From: Spirochaetota bacterium
GTDB lineage: Bacteria; Spirochaetota; UBA4802; JAFGJZ01
NCBI GenBank assembly: GCA_022704645.1
Contig: JAKJGA010000101.1
Location: 1 to 6,147 of the forward strand
Direction: 5' to 3'
Length of the DNA: 6,147 bases
Shown here: in pieces, positions 1 to 6,147 of the stretch
How the letters are laid out: every line of letters begins with the position of its first letter
Position numbering within the stretch: position 1 is the first letter of the stretch
Notes under the pieces: model-generated
The model's database searches: none
What the model saw: only the letters and a program-made list of their open reading frames with translations
Told to the model about the DNA's origin: nothing
Translations under genes and position numbers: made by a program

Positions 1-1
1 T

Positions 2-1396
2 ACTGCCCAATCATTGAATCTTGATCTTCAGGCTCTTTACGGCCAGTACAATAGTATGTATTCTGCGGTTAACCTGGCGCAGGAACAGCGGAACTTTGTA
101 TATCTGCTTTCTTCTTCATTTAAAAGGTCAAATGACTACGGTTATGGTGAAGATATTTTCGTAAATTCGAGTTATTTCGAAAATAAGATTTCTTTTACAG
201 GGAATCTTAATGTTACTCCTTTCATGAAGACGATTCTAGACGTATCGATTGATTCTGATTCTCATGGTATGTTTTCCAATCCGGATTTCAGCCGAGAAGA
301 GAAAGAAAGGCTTGATTTGTCTCTGAAGAATATTCACAAAATTTCCCCGAAGTTTGAAGTTTTTTATGCATTCGGCGGTGCATATTATTCTCATCAGTTA
401 TCCGGAAAAAGTATGGATGATGTTAGAACCCGTTTTTCAAGATATAACGGCGAAACCGGATGGGAATACATATGGTCTTCAAGTAATCGCCTTCGAGCAA
501 AAGCATCATACACAAAATATCATTATTCCATAGGAGATCAGGACGATTATTACTTTGCGAGAGGCGAAATAATCGATGATTTCTATATCACTAATAATTT
601 TGCATTTTTGATAGGTTTGAATTTTGCTTATCATAAAAATTTCGGCATTCTCGGTCTTGAAGATATGCGTAAAACAGATTTGGGTAATGATATTCCGATT
701 ATTCCCATTGGAGGAATTTCGCTTAAAGGTATTAAATATTTTTCGGCAAGCCTTGAGTACCGTTATGATATGGCAGAATTTAAACCCGAAGAGTATTACT
801 TTCCTCAGAAGTATCTTTATCCTGCATATTATTTGATTCCTTCAAGAGTACATAGAATCTCAATTGATTCTGATTTTACAGTTGTTGATAGATTTTCTCT
901 CAGGTTTGCAGGAGTTGTGAAAAAATCAGATAATTATGCTAATTACAAACAGGTTTCTTTTTCTTCGGATGAGGCATCTCTTTTGACTGCGGAAACAGTT
1001 AAAGCCGATACAATAGACATTATCTCGGAAGCCAATCTTGTCTTAGTCAAAGATTCATTTGATATATCTGCATCATATACAAAGTTTTTATTCGATTCTG
1101 ATAAAAATATAACCTATAAACCTTCAAATGATATCAAAGTTTCTGCAAAATATTACGGCTCATATTTTAATATAACCTGGATAAACAGATTTGTCGGTTC
1201 GCGCTATGTTGATCCGGAAGAAGAAGAGAAAATTAAAAGTTTTGTCCTCGGTTCGCTTTCAGTTCAATACAAGGCGAGCAAATCCGTCTTTGCTGATTTG
1301 CTGATAGAAAATTTATACAATAGAAAATATTATCTGCGAAAGGGTTACCCTGAATCGGGAGTAACTGCGCTTTTCGGTCTAAGAGTACTGATATAG
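2..1396 (+). CDS. TonB-dependent receptor-like outer-membrane barrel, 5' end outside window
   Basis: This is the C-terminal part of an outer-membrane beta-barrel of the TonB-dependent receptor type, which imports bound ligands such as siderophores, cobalamin or sugars using inner-membrane energy. The frame is open to the left edge (codons from base 2 read T-A-Q-S before the TTG at 14). The TTG is therefore an internal Leu codon and the true start lies upstream; 464 residues are visible. They alternate short aromatic-rich beta strands with polar loops. The last 60 residues carry the family's C-terminal pattern: a strand with RFVGSRYVD, then ENLYNRKYY, then GYPESG and a final strand. The plug domain and TonB box would lie upstream and are not seen. 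The protein ends in Ile rather than the usual terminal aromatic residue. exbB and exbD follow directly, which supports a TonB-driven transporter. The ligand cannot be inferred. Family call fairly firm; substrate unknown. Confidence 0.82.
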   Translation, partial: TAQSLNLDLQALYGQYNSMYSAVNLAQEQRNFVYLLSSSFKRSNDYGYGEDIFVNSSYFENKISFTGNLNVTPFMKTILDVSIDSDSHGMFSNPDFSREEKERLDLSLKNIHKISPKFEVFYAFGGAYYSHQLSGKSMDDVRTRFSRYNGETGWEYIWSSSNRLRAKASYTKYHYSIGDQDDYYFARGEIIDDFYITNNFAFLIGLNFAYHKNFGILGLEDMRKTDLGNDIPIIPIGGISLKGIKYFSASLEYRYDMAEFKPEEYYFPQKYLYPAYYLIPSRVHRISIDSDFTVVDRFSLRFAGVVKKSDNYANYKQVSFSSDEASLLTAETVKADTIDIISEANLVLVKDSFDISASYTKFLFDSDKNITYKPSNDIKVSAKYYGSYFNITWINRFVGSRYVDPEEEEKIKSFVLGSLSVQYKASKSVFADLLIENLYNRKYYLRKGYPESGVTALFGLRVLI

Positions 1397-1406
1397 TAGG
1401 TGTTTT

Positions 1407-2009
1407 ATGGCTTCATTACTTTCAATTTTTGATTTTATTCCGGTATGGGTTACTTTTTTACCGATTGCCGTATGTTCTGTGATACTTCTTGCTGTTGTAA
1501 TTGAGCGTTTAATTTTTTTCAGAATTGCCCAGAGCTCCCTGGCATTTGATCTTGATAAATTTTTTGCGGCGCTTTCAACGGGCGGAAGGGAAAAAGCTCT
1601 TGGAGTTGCAGTTCAGTCCGGCAGCATAATAGTTAAAACGCTTTCTGTTTTTTTCCAAATACCCGACGGGCATGATCCTGCGGTTTATTTTCAGTTTGTT
1701 GCGGAAAAGACTCAGCGTAAAATTGAAAGATACATTGCTGTTGTTTCGACAATTGCTACAATATCCCCGATGTTCGGTCTGCTTGGCACTATTACAGGTA
1801 TGATGAAATCCTTCGGAGCGTTATCAAAAAGCGGAGCGTCTTCCCAGGAGCTTCTTGCTGCAGGAATAGCAGAAGCGCTTTTAACGACTGCATTCGGACT
1901 TATTGTTGCAATTCCGGCATTGATTTTTCATAACTATTTAATTTCAAAAAGCTCAGCGCTTGTTAAAGAGCTTGAAATAAACGCAAACAGGCTTATGCAG
2001 AATGAGTGA
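1407..2009 (+). CDS. exbB: ExbB/TolQ-family proton channel subunit
   Basis: This inner-membrane protein forms the proton channel that, with ExbD, energises TonB (or, in the TolQ branch, TolA). It has 200 residues and the family's three membrane segments: about 14-36, 110-133 and 154-178. The second segment holds the signature SPMFGLLGTITGMMKSF (120-136), and the third holds GIAEALLTTAFGL (153-165). By alignment by eye to E. coli ExbB, T128, E156 and T161 match the channel residues T148, E176 and T181. The ATG has AGGTG four bases upstream (1398-1402). It lies 10 bases after the receptor gene and overlaps exbD, so the three are probably co-transcribed. The receptor neighbour favours ExbB over TolQ, as no tolA, tolB or pal is present. 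Length is near the short end for ExbB (about 200-245). Family call is firm; the ExbB versus TolQ choice rests on context. Confidence 0.93.
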   Translation: MASLLSIFDFIPVWVTFLPIAVCSVILLAVVIERLIFFRIAQSSLAFDLDKFFAALSTGGREKALGVAVQSGSIIVKTLSVFFQIPDGHDPAVYFQFVAEKTQRKIERYIAVVSTIATISPMFGLLGTITGMMKSFGALSKSGASSQELLAAGIAEALLTTAFGLIVAIPALIFHNYLISKSSALVKELEINANRLMQNE

Positions 2010-2406
2010 TAAAATAAAACTTACTTCGCGCAGAGAATATAAATCGCTGATTGATATAACCCCGATGATAGATCTGGTGTTTCTCCTTGTTATTTTTTTC
2101 ATGGTTACATCCAGCCTTGGAAAGATTTCTTCAATCAATGTTAATCTTCCGCGTGCAGATAAAAGTGATGAAAATATAACCGGCGAGGCTGTTGTGAGCA
2201 TAAATAAAGATAATGAGATATTTTTCAATGATGTAAAGGTTGATTCTGCCAGGATCATGGAAGAAGCCGAAAAACTTGCAGACTTCAAGGGAAAAATTAT
2301 AATCAGAGCTGACAGAGAAGCGAATTATGAGTCAGTAGTTTCAGTTATAGATGCACTCAATAAGAAAGGGGTTAAAAATTTCGTTCTCGCCGCCGTAAAG
2401 AACTGA
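2002..2406 (+). CDS. exbD: ExbD/TolR-family energy-transducing subunit
   Basis: This is the partner of ExbB in the proton-driven complex: a single-pass inner-membrane protein with a periplasmic domain. It has 134 residues, a normal length for the family. A short basic cytoplasmic N-terminus leads to IDITPMIDLVFLLVIFFMV (17-35), where D24 corresponds to the essential membrane Asp (D25 in E. coli ExbD). NLPRA (48-52) follows the membrane segment, as is typical. The C-terminal periplasmic part contains IIIRADREANYESVVSVID (99-117), matching the conserved 'RAD...Y..V..V.D' region of the family. The start codon lies inside the end of exbB (8-base overlap, ATGAGTGA), which suggests translational coupling; a weak AGG sits about 10 bases upstream. 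No terminator-like hairpin follows the stop. TolR is the alternative name, but the receptor gene upstream favours ExbD. Confidence 0.93.
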   Translation: MSDKIKLTSRREYKSLIDITPMIDLVFLLVIFFMVTSSLGKISSINVNLPRADKSDENITGEAVVSINKDNEIFFNDVKVDSARIMEEAEKLADFKGKIIIRADREANYESVVSVIDALNKKGVKNFVLAAVKN

Positions 2407-2417
2407 TCTGACTCTTT

Positions 2418-2438
2418 ATGCTAAATTCTTGACAGCAT
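2418..2438. repeat. Short inverted repeat overlapping the bamA -35 box
   Basis: ATGCT (2418-2422) and AGCAT (2434-2438) form a 5-base inverted repeat around an 11-base loop. The right arm starts on the last base of the TTGACA box. It could be a small operator or a weak hairpin, but arms this short arise by chance and there is no following T-run to make it a terminator. Low confidence. Confidence 0.15.
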
Positions 2439-2455
2439 TTCCTCTTAAATATACT
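2429..2455 (+). promoter_or_regulatory. Candidate sigma70-type promoter for bamA
   Basis: A perfect -35 box TTGACA (2429-2434) is followed after 15 bases by TATACT (2450-2455), five of six matches to TATAAT. A 17-base spacing would instead use TACTTA at 2452-2457, a poorer match. The site lies in the 93-base gap between exbD and bamA, about 45 bases before the bamA ATG, so bamA can probably be expressed apart from the exbBD operon. Prediction from pattern only. Confidence 0.5.
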
Positions 2456-2499
2456 TATGACGGTTTACTGAAAAATAACGGATTTGGTTGATTTATAAG

Positions 2500-5154
2500 A
2501 TGAAATTTTTTAAGGCTCTTCCTCCGGCGGCATTTTTAGCGCTTCTGATATTGAGTTTTCTTTTTTTTAAAGAATCCGGATATACGATTCCCTCAGAATA
2601 TGAAGATAAAATAATAAAAAGAATTGAGTTTGTCGGTGTTTCAGAACTGGAAGACGGAACTGTTGAGTATGGCCAGGTATATGACAAATCGTATGATGAT
2701 CTTCTTGAATTATGCTCAAGTTATGTCGGTGAACCTCTTAAGTCAGATATTATTCAGGCAGATATAAAAGCATTGGCAAAAAATGCCAACATGATGGATG
2801 TTAAAGTTTATGTGTCAGAGTACGACGGCGGTGTAATAGTAAAGTATTATTGCAAAGAAGGTCCTTCTGTCGGGCAGATTGAGTTTCGCGGAAGTGAAAA
2901 AATCAAGACCGATGATATTCTTGTTAAATTGCCTTTCCGCGAATCCGAGCCTTTTCAGCAGAGTCTTGTTGAGGCAGGGTCGAGCATAATTCTGAATCAT
3001 CTGATACAGGAGAAAGGTGCATTTAATGCAACTGTCCGTTACGAAATAAAAAGACTGGAAGGTAAAAGAAATTCCAAGAAAGTAATCTATTTTATAGATG
3101 ATGGCGAGGAAGTTAATGTCGGACGTATAACGCTTTTGGGTATAAATAAAATTTACGACCATCAATTGCGTTCAATGATGCAGACAAAGTCGAAGAGTCT
3201 TTTGAATTCAGGGGAATTTAAGAGAGATCAATTCGAACAGGATAAAATGAGGCTTATTTACTTCTATAGATCTCTGGGATATCTTGATGCCGATATAGTA
3301 GAGGAAAATACACGTCTTGAATGGAAAAATCCTGAAATCACAGAAGATAGAGAGCTTTACATTACGTTAAAATTTAAAGAAGGCGAAAGATATTATTTCG
3401 AAGGCTATAGTCTTGAAGGCAATGTCCTTATTCCTACTGAAAAAATTACTTCACAGTTTTCATTGAAGAAAGAAAAAGATCCTTCAGATGCTCTTGCCGA
3501 CAAAATCCGCGGTTTATCAGGGGATTTGACTGATGATGATGTTGTATTTGATGAAATGAAATTTCAACAAGACAGATCTGTTATCAGTTACGAATATTCT
3601 ATAATAGGACATGTATTTGCCCGTGTTGTTCCTGTGAAAACAGTCATTGAACGCGAGAAGAAAATCGGAAATAAGACGGTAAAGAGAAAATATGTTTCTT
3701 ATAATTTTAAGATTTTTGAGGGGAAACCTGTCGATGTCGAAAACATAATTATAAAAGGAAATAAAAAGACAAAAGAGAAAATTATACGCCGTCAGATTCT
3801 TGTTAAAGAAGGTAAAAAGTATAATCAGAAATATCTTGATATATCACGTGAAAGAATTTATGCGATGGGATTTTTTAAAGAAGTCAATGTTGATATCCGT
3901 CCGGGAAGCAGTGACGAGAAAGTAAATCTTATTTTTACTGTTCTGGAACAGCCTACTGGAAATATCAATATGGGCGGTGGAATCGGAAGCAGTACAGGAT
4001 TTGCGATAACCGCTGCTGTTGCAGAGAACAATTTCAGGGGTCTTGCTCAGAAAGTTGAGATAAAGGTCGAATACGGTGCAGAAAGAATATCTTCATCACT
4101 TTCTTATTCGGATCCTTATGTATTCGATTCACCTGTCGGGTTTAACGCTTCCGTTTTTTATAGTTTATATCAGGTAGATTCATCTACTCCTTACTTTGAT
4201 GATTTGGATGATAATGATGAATACCGTCAGCGCTCTTTTGGTTATAGTACCGGACTATCTTATAGTTTTATGATTTATAATGGAGTTGGTATTCGCTGGA
4301 GGCATTCATTTAAGAAAATAACTGATGCTGCTGGCAACTGTTCAGATGAAACGTTCAAGATTAAAGCTCTTGGTATTCAGGAAAAACGTGTTATCAGTCT
4401 TAATCTGTATCACAATTCAACAGACCACTCTCTTTTGACAACAAAGGGTCTAAATCTTGATTTTGATACAATGTTTGTCGGAGGAGCTTTTTTAGGCGGT
4501 CAGGATCACTATATCGAACAGATAGTTTCCGCGGCATGGTATTATTCGCCTTTTTCACTTCCATATCTTCCGAAAAATAAATGTGTAATTGAGCTGAGAG
4601 CTAGCGGGGATTTTATTTCTCCTCCATTAAATAAATCGAAAGTCTCTCAACGGCAAGATAATACAAAAAATCCGTGGCTTGAAGAGGATGATCGTCTTGA
4701 AATAGGGGGGCCTGAAACTGTCAGAGGATGGGATTATGATGACAGTAAACTTCCGGACTCATGGAATGACGGATTATACCACAGGCTTCAATATGGTGCA
4801 GAATTGCGTATTCCGCTGCTTTTTGAATATGTCTGGACGGCAATATTTTTTGATGCAGGTTCTTTGTGGAGTGATTCGCGCTGGGAAAGATATGCGGATA
4901 AAGATTTTGCAGCAACTATGGCTGAAGACCGTGCTAATGGTGAGCTTTATAATTTGGGTGAAATCGGCGACATAAATGCAATGAAGTATTTCAGATATTC
5001 ATGGGGATTCGGTGTGAGAATCCAGATGGCGATGATGCCTTTGCGTTTTTGGTGGGGTCAGAAACTTCAATGGGACGGGATTAAACAGGGAGGCTTTTCT
5101 CGTGTCGACAAGAAGTTCTCTTTTCAGTTTACCATCGGAGATATCAGATTTTAG
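2500..5154 (+). CDS. bamA: BamA, outer-membrane barrel assembly protein (Omp85 family)
   Basis: BamA folds and inserts beta-barrel proteins into the outer membrane. From ATG 2500 it has 884 residues, somewhat longer than E. coli BamA (about 810). An N-terminal hydrophobic stretch (6-23) acts as the export signal; no clean A-x-A cleavage site is visible. Five POTRA domains follow, at about 38-123, 124-206, 207-297, 298-411 and 412-486. The fourth is enlarged. Residues 488-884 form the barrel, with the Omp85 loop-6 motif as GGPETVRGW (VRGW at 741-744) and a C-terminal strand FQFTIGDIRF, closely resembling the FQFNIGKTW end of E. coli BamA and closing with an aromatic residue. A TTG at 2488 would add four residues (MIYK) and has GGA five bases upstream. 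I prefer the ATG because MKFFK begins a normal signal peptide, but its ribosome site is weak. Usual neighbours (skp, lpxD) are absent here; yajC follows. Confidence 0.93.
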   Translation: MKFFKALPPAAFLALLILSFLFFKESGYTIPSEYEDKIIKRIEFVGVSELEDGTVEYGQVYDKSYDDLLELCSSYVGEPLKSDIIQADIKALAKNANMMDVKVYVSEYDGGVIVKYYCKEGPSVGQIEFRGSEKIKTDDILVKLPFRESEPFQQSLVEAGSSIILNHLIQEKGAFNATVRYEIKRLEGKRNSKKVIYFIDDGEEVNVGRITLLGINKIYDHQLRSMMQTKSKSLLNSGEFKRDQFEQDKMRLIYFYRSLGYLDADIVEENTRLEWKNPEITEDRELYITLKFKEGERYYFEGYSLEGNVLIPTEKITSQFSLKKEKDPSDALADKIRGLSGDLTDDDVVFDEMKFQQDRSVISYEYSIIGHVFARVVPVKTVIEREKKIGNKTVKRKYVSYNFKIFEGKPVDVENIIIKGNKKTKEKIIRRQILVKEGKKYNQKYLDISRERIYAMGFFKEVNVDIRPGSSDEKVNLIFTVLEQPTGNINMGGGIGSSTGFAITAAVAENNFRGLAQKVEIKVEYGAERISSSLSYSDPYVFDSPVGFNASVFYSLYQVDSSTPYFDDLDDNDEYRQRSFGYSTGLSYSFMIYNGVGIRWRHSFKKITDAAGNCSDETFKIKALGIQEKRVISLNLYHNSTDHSLLTTKGLNLDFDTMFVGGAFLGGQDHYIEQIVSAAWYYSPFSLPYLPKNKCVIELRASGDFISPPLNKSKVSQRQDNTKNPWLEEDDRLEIGGPETVRGWDYDDSKLPDSWNDGLYHRLQYGAELRIPLLFEYVWTAIFFDAGSLWSDSRWERYADKDFAATMAEDRANGELYNLGEIGDINAMKYFRYSWGFGVRIQMAMMPLRFWWGQKLQWDGIKQGGFSRVDKKFSFQFTIGDIRF

Positions 5155-5171
5155 AATATAAAGAAATATTA

Positions 5172-5199
5172 TTGACAGTAAAGCTTTTTAAACTATTTT
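5172..5199 (+). promoter_or_regulatory. Candidate sigma70-type promoter for yajC operon
   Basis: TTGACA (5172-5177) is a perfect -35 box. After 16 bases comes TATTTT (5194-5199), four of six matches to TATAAT. It lies in the 74-base gap after bamA, about 30 bases before the yajC start, and would drive yajC, the small membrane protein gene and secD. The gap holds no convincing terminator, so read-through from bamA is also possible. Prediction from pattern only. Confidence 0.5.
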
Positions 5200-5228
5200 G
5201 CGATGTAATCAATTAAACGGAGAAATTT

Positions 5229-5540
5229 ATGCTTTTTGAAAATTTGTATGCACAGTCCCAGCCTGCTGCGGCAGGCGGTTCGCTTGTAAGTTTTATTATT
5301 CCAATGGTTCTAATGATGGTAGTTTTCTACTTTCTTCTAATCCGCCCGCAGCAGAAGAAAGAAAAACAGAGAATTAAAATGATTGATTCTCTTCAGAAAG
5401 GAGACAGAGTTTTGACTGTCGGCGGTATCTATGGTGTTGTTAGTGCATTGAAACCCGAAGAAGCAATTGTTGTTTTGAAAATTTCGGAAAATACCAAGGT
5501 CGAAGTTACCAAAGCTTCCATTCAGCAGAAACTTGTTTAG
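5229..5540 (+). CDS. yajC: YajC, Sec translocase accessory subunit
   Basis: YajC is a small inner-membrane protein that associates with SecDF and the SecYEG translocon and is usually encoded beside secD and secF. This protein has 103 residues, a normal length. After a short periplasmic N-terminus there is one membrane segment (about 19-38), then the hallmark LIRPQQKKEK (37-46). The cytoplasmic domain contains GDRVLTVGGIYGVV (58-71), matching the family's 'GD.V.T.GGi.G.V' pattern. A strong Shine-Dalgarno sequence, GGAGA (5219-5223), lies five bases before the ATG and fixes the start. A candidate promoter lies just upstream. The next gene begins 8 bases after the stop and a secD-like start follows that, consistent with a yajC-x-secD operon. 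Identification is firm. Confidence 0.96.
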   Translation: MLFENLYAQSQPAAAGGSLVSFIIPMVLMMVVFYFLLIRPQQKKEKQRIKMIDSLQKGDRVLTVGGIYGVVSALKPEEAIVVLKISENTKVEVTKASIQQKLV

Positions 5541-5548
5541 GTAGTATT

Positions 5549-6025
5549 ATGAAAAAATTATTTCTTTTGTCTTCCTTATGTGTTTTTTCGTTTCTTTCGG
5601 CTCAGGATGCCGTAGAATCTCCTGTTCAGACGGAGCCAGAGGCTGCTGAGACCCAAACGGCAGAAAAACCCGTTGAGCCTGTGAAAAAGACAAAAACGGC
5701 AAAAGAGACTAAATCAGCTCCTGTTCAAGTAAATGCTTCTGATAATTTTCAATTGCTGGATATTTCAAGCGATGATTTTTTATCGAAAAGAATTCCGGAT
5801 ATTAAAATCGATCCGGCAAAAATGAGTGAAGCAAAGGAAACTGAGCAGGCAAAAGAAGAATTGGCTTCGAGCGATTCTGCAGCAGGTGAAGGAAAAGCTA
5901 CTTTGTGGCTTCTTCCTTATATTAAGCCGATTGCTATAGTAGCCGCAATTTTTCTGATAGCTGTTATTATTAAGCTTAAGGACAGAAAAAAGAAACATAA
6001 AGTATTCAGAGTCAGGAACAGATAA
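5549..6025 (+). CDS. Unrecognised secreted protein with C-terminal membrane anchor
   Basis: I do not recognise this 158-residue protein. It starts with a clear Sec signal peptide (MKKLFLLSSL onward) with a likely cleavage after A18 (FLSA/QD). C11 is preceded by Leu, so there is no lipobox. Residues 19-60 are a low-complexity segment rich in Ala, Pro, Glu, Lys and Thr. Residues 65-95 look more ordered (NFQLLDISSDDFLSKRIPD), and 96-118 are again charged. One membrane segment lies at about 121-143, followed by a strongly basic 15-residue tail. The expected topology is an extended periplasmic domain, one membrane crossing, and a short positive tail in the cytoplasm. It sits 8 bases after yajC and 9 bases before a secD-like start, so it is almost certainly co-expressed with them. 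A role at the Sec translocase is an inference from position only. Start supported by TAGGTAG just upstream. Confidence 0.85.
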   Translation: MKKLFLLSSLCVFSFLSAQDAVESPVQTEPEAAETQTAEKPVEPVKKTKTAKETKSAPVQVNASDNFQLLDISSDDFLSKRIPDIKIDPAKMSEAKETEQAKEELASSDSAAGEGKATLWLLPYIKPIAIVAAIFLIAVIIKLKDRKKKHKVFRVRNR

Positions 6026-6034
6026 GAGGAATAA

Positions 6035-6147
6035 ATGAAATCTAAAATTTTAGTAAGACTTTTTGTTATACTTGCGATATGCTCGCTGTGCGCTGTTTTT
6101 CTTCTTCCGACATTCGGAGAGCGTACGCTTAAAGTTTCAATGAAAAA
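6035..6147 (+). CDS. secD: Probable SecD N-terminus, 3' end outside window
   Basis: Only the first 37 codons are present; the gene runs off the right edge. The visible part is a basic start (MKSKILVRL), a hydrophobic membrane segment of about 18 residues ending in LLPTFG, and the first residues of what would be a periplasmic domain. This is how SecD begins: one N-terminal membrane helix before the large periplasmic region. SecD with SecF uses the proton gradient to help complete protein export. GAGG (6026-6029) lies five bases before the ATG. The main support for the name is position, since yajC is commonly followed by secD and secF. The visible residues alone are not diagnostic, and another membrane protein cannot be excluded. 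Confidence 0.72.
   Translation, partial: MKSKILVRLFVILAICSLCAVFLLPTFGERTLKVSMK

Noticed and set aside
14..16. TTG at 14 as the start of the receptor gene
   Set aside because: The frame stays open to the window edge, there is no ribosome site in the few bases before it, and a full receptor needs a plug domain upstream, so the gene is cut by the window.
1953..3165. Antisense open frames of 111 and 116 codons (1953-2288 and 2815-3165)
   Set aside because: They lie opposite well-identified exbD and bamA coding sequence, have no recognisable domain and no upstream signals.
4721..4975. Open frames of 64 codons (- strand) and 79 codons (+ strand, other frame) inside bamA
   Set aside because: They overlap the conserved barrel region of bamA, including the VRGW motif, and look like chance frames.
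5155..5170. Inverted repeat AATAT/ATATT after the bamA stop as a terminator
   Set aside because: The stem is five A-T pairs with no G-C pair and no T-run follows, so it would be too weak.
5549..5602. Unknown protein as a lipoprotein via C11
   Set aside because: The residue before the Cys is Leu, not Gly, Ala or Ser, and a normal signal peptidase site (SA/Q) follows at residue 18.
5909..6025. C-terminal hydrophobic segment plus basic tail as a sorting signal (LPxTG or PEP-CTERM type)
   Set aside because: No LPxTG or PEP motif precedes the hydrophobic stretch; it is better read as a plain membrane anchor with positive-inside tail.
5549..6025. Unknown protein as FliO or as a TonB
   Set aside because: FliO has a sizeable cytoplasmic domain after its membrane helix and here only about 15 residues remain. 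TonB has an N-terminal anchor and a folded C-terminal domain, the reverse of this layout.

Overview
The window reads as chromosomal DNA of a diderm (Gram-negative-type) bacterium with fairly AT-rich sequence (mid-to-high 30s % GC by eye). All genes are on the + strand and are tightly packed. Every gene that can be recognised belongs to the cell envelope. The lineage cannot be fixed from sequence alone. The long BamA with a loosely conserved N-terminal half and the yajC-secD pair would suit a spirochaete (Treponema-like). Elusimicrobiota or another low-GC diderm group is also possible, and I hold this only weakly.

Left part (1-2406): the 3' portion of a TonB-dependent-receptor-like outer-membrane barrel, then exbB and exbD. 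The receptor and exbB are 10 bases apart, and exbB and exbD overlap by 8 bases, so the three look like one operon for energised uptake. No tonB gene is visible here.

Middle (2407-5154): a 93-base gap with a good -35 (TTGACA) and -10 (TATACT) candidate, then bamA, which encodes the barrel-assembly protein with five POTRA domains and a C-terminal Omp85 barrel.

Right part (5155-6147): a 74-base gap with a second TTGACA promoter candidate and a clear ribosome binding site. It is followed by yajC, a small unrecognised secreted and membrane-anchored protein, and the first 37 codons of a probable secD that runs off the window. These three are 8 and 9 bases apart and look like a Sec-accessory operon.

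Together the genes cover Sec export across the inner membrane (YajC, SecD), insertion of outer-membrane barrels (BamA), and an outer-membrane barrel substrate powered by ExbB/ExbD. No non-coding stretch exceeds about 100 bases. I see no RNA gene, mobile element, CRISPR array or strong terminator. I do not see an obviously new biological system. The least explained item is the 158-residue protein between yajC and secD.
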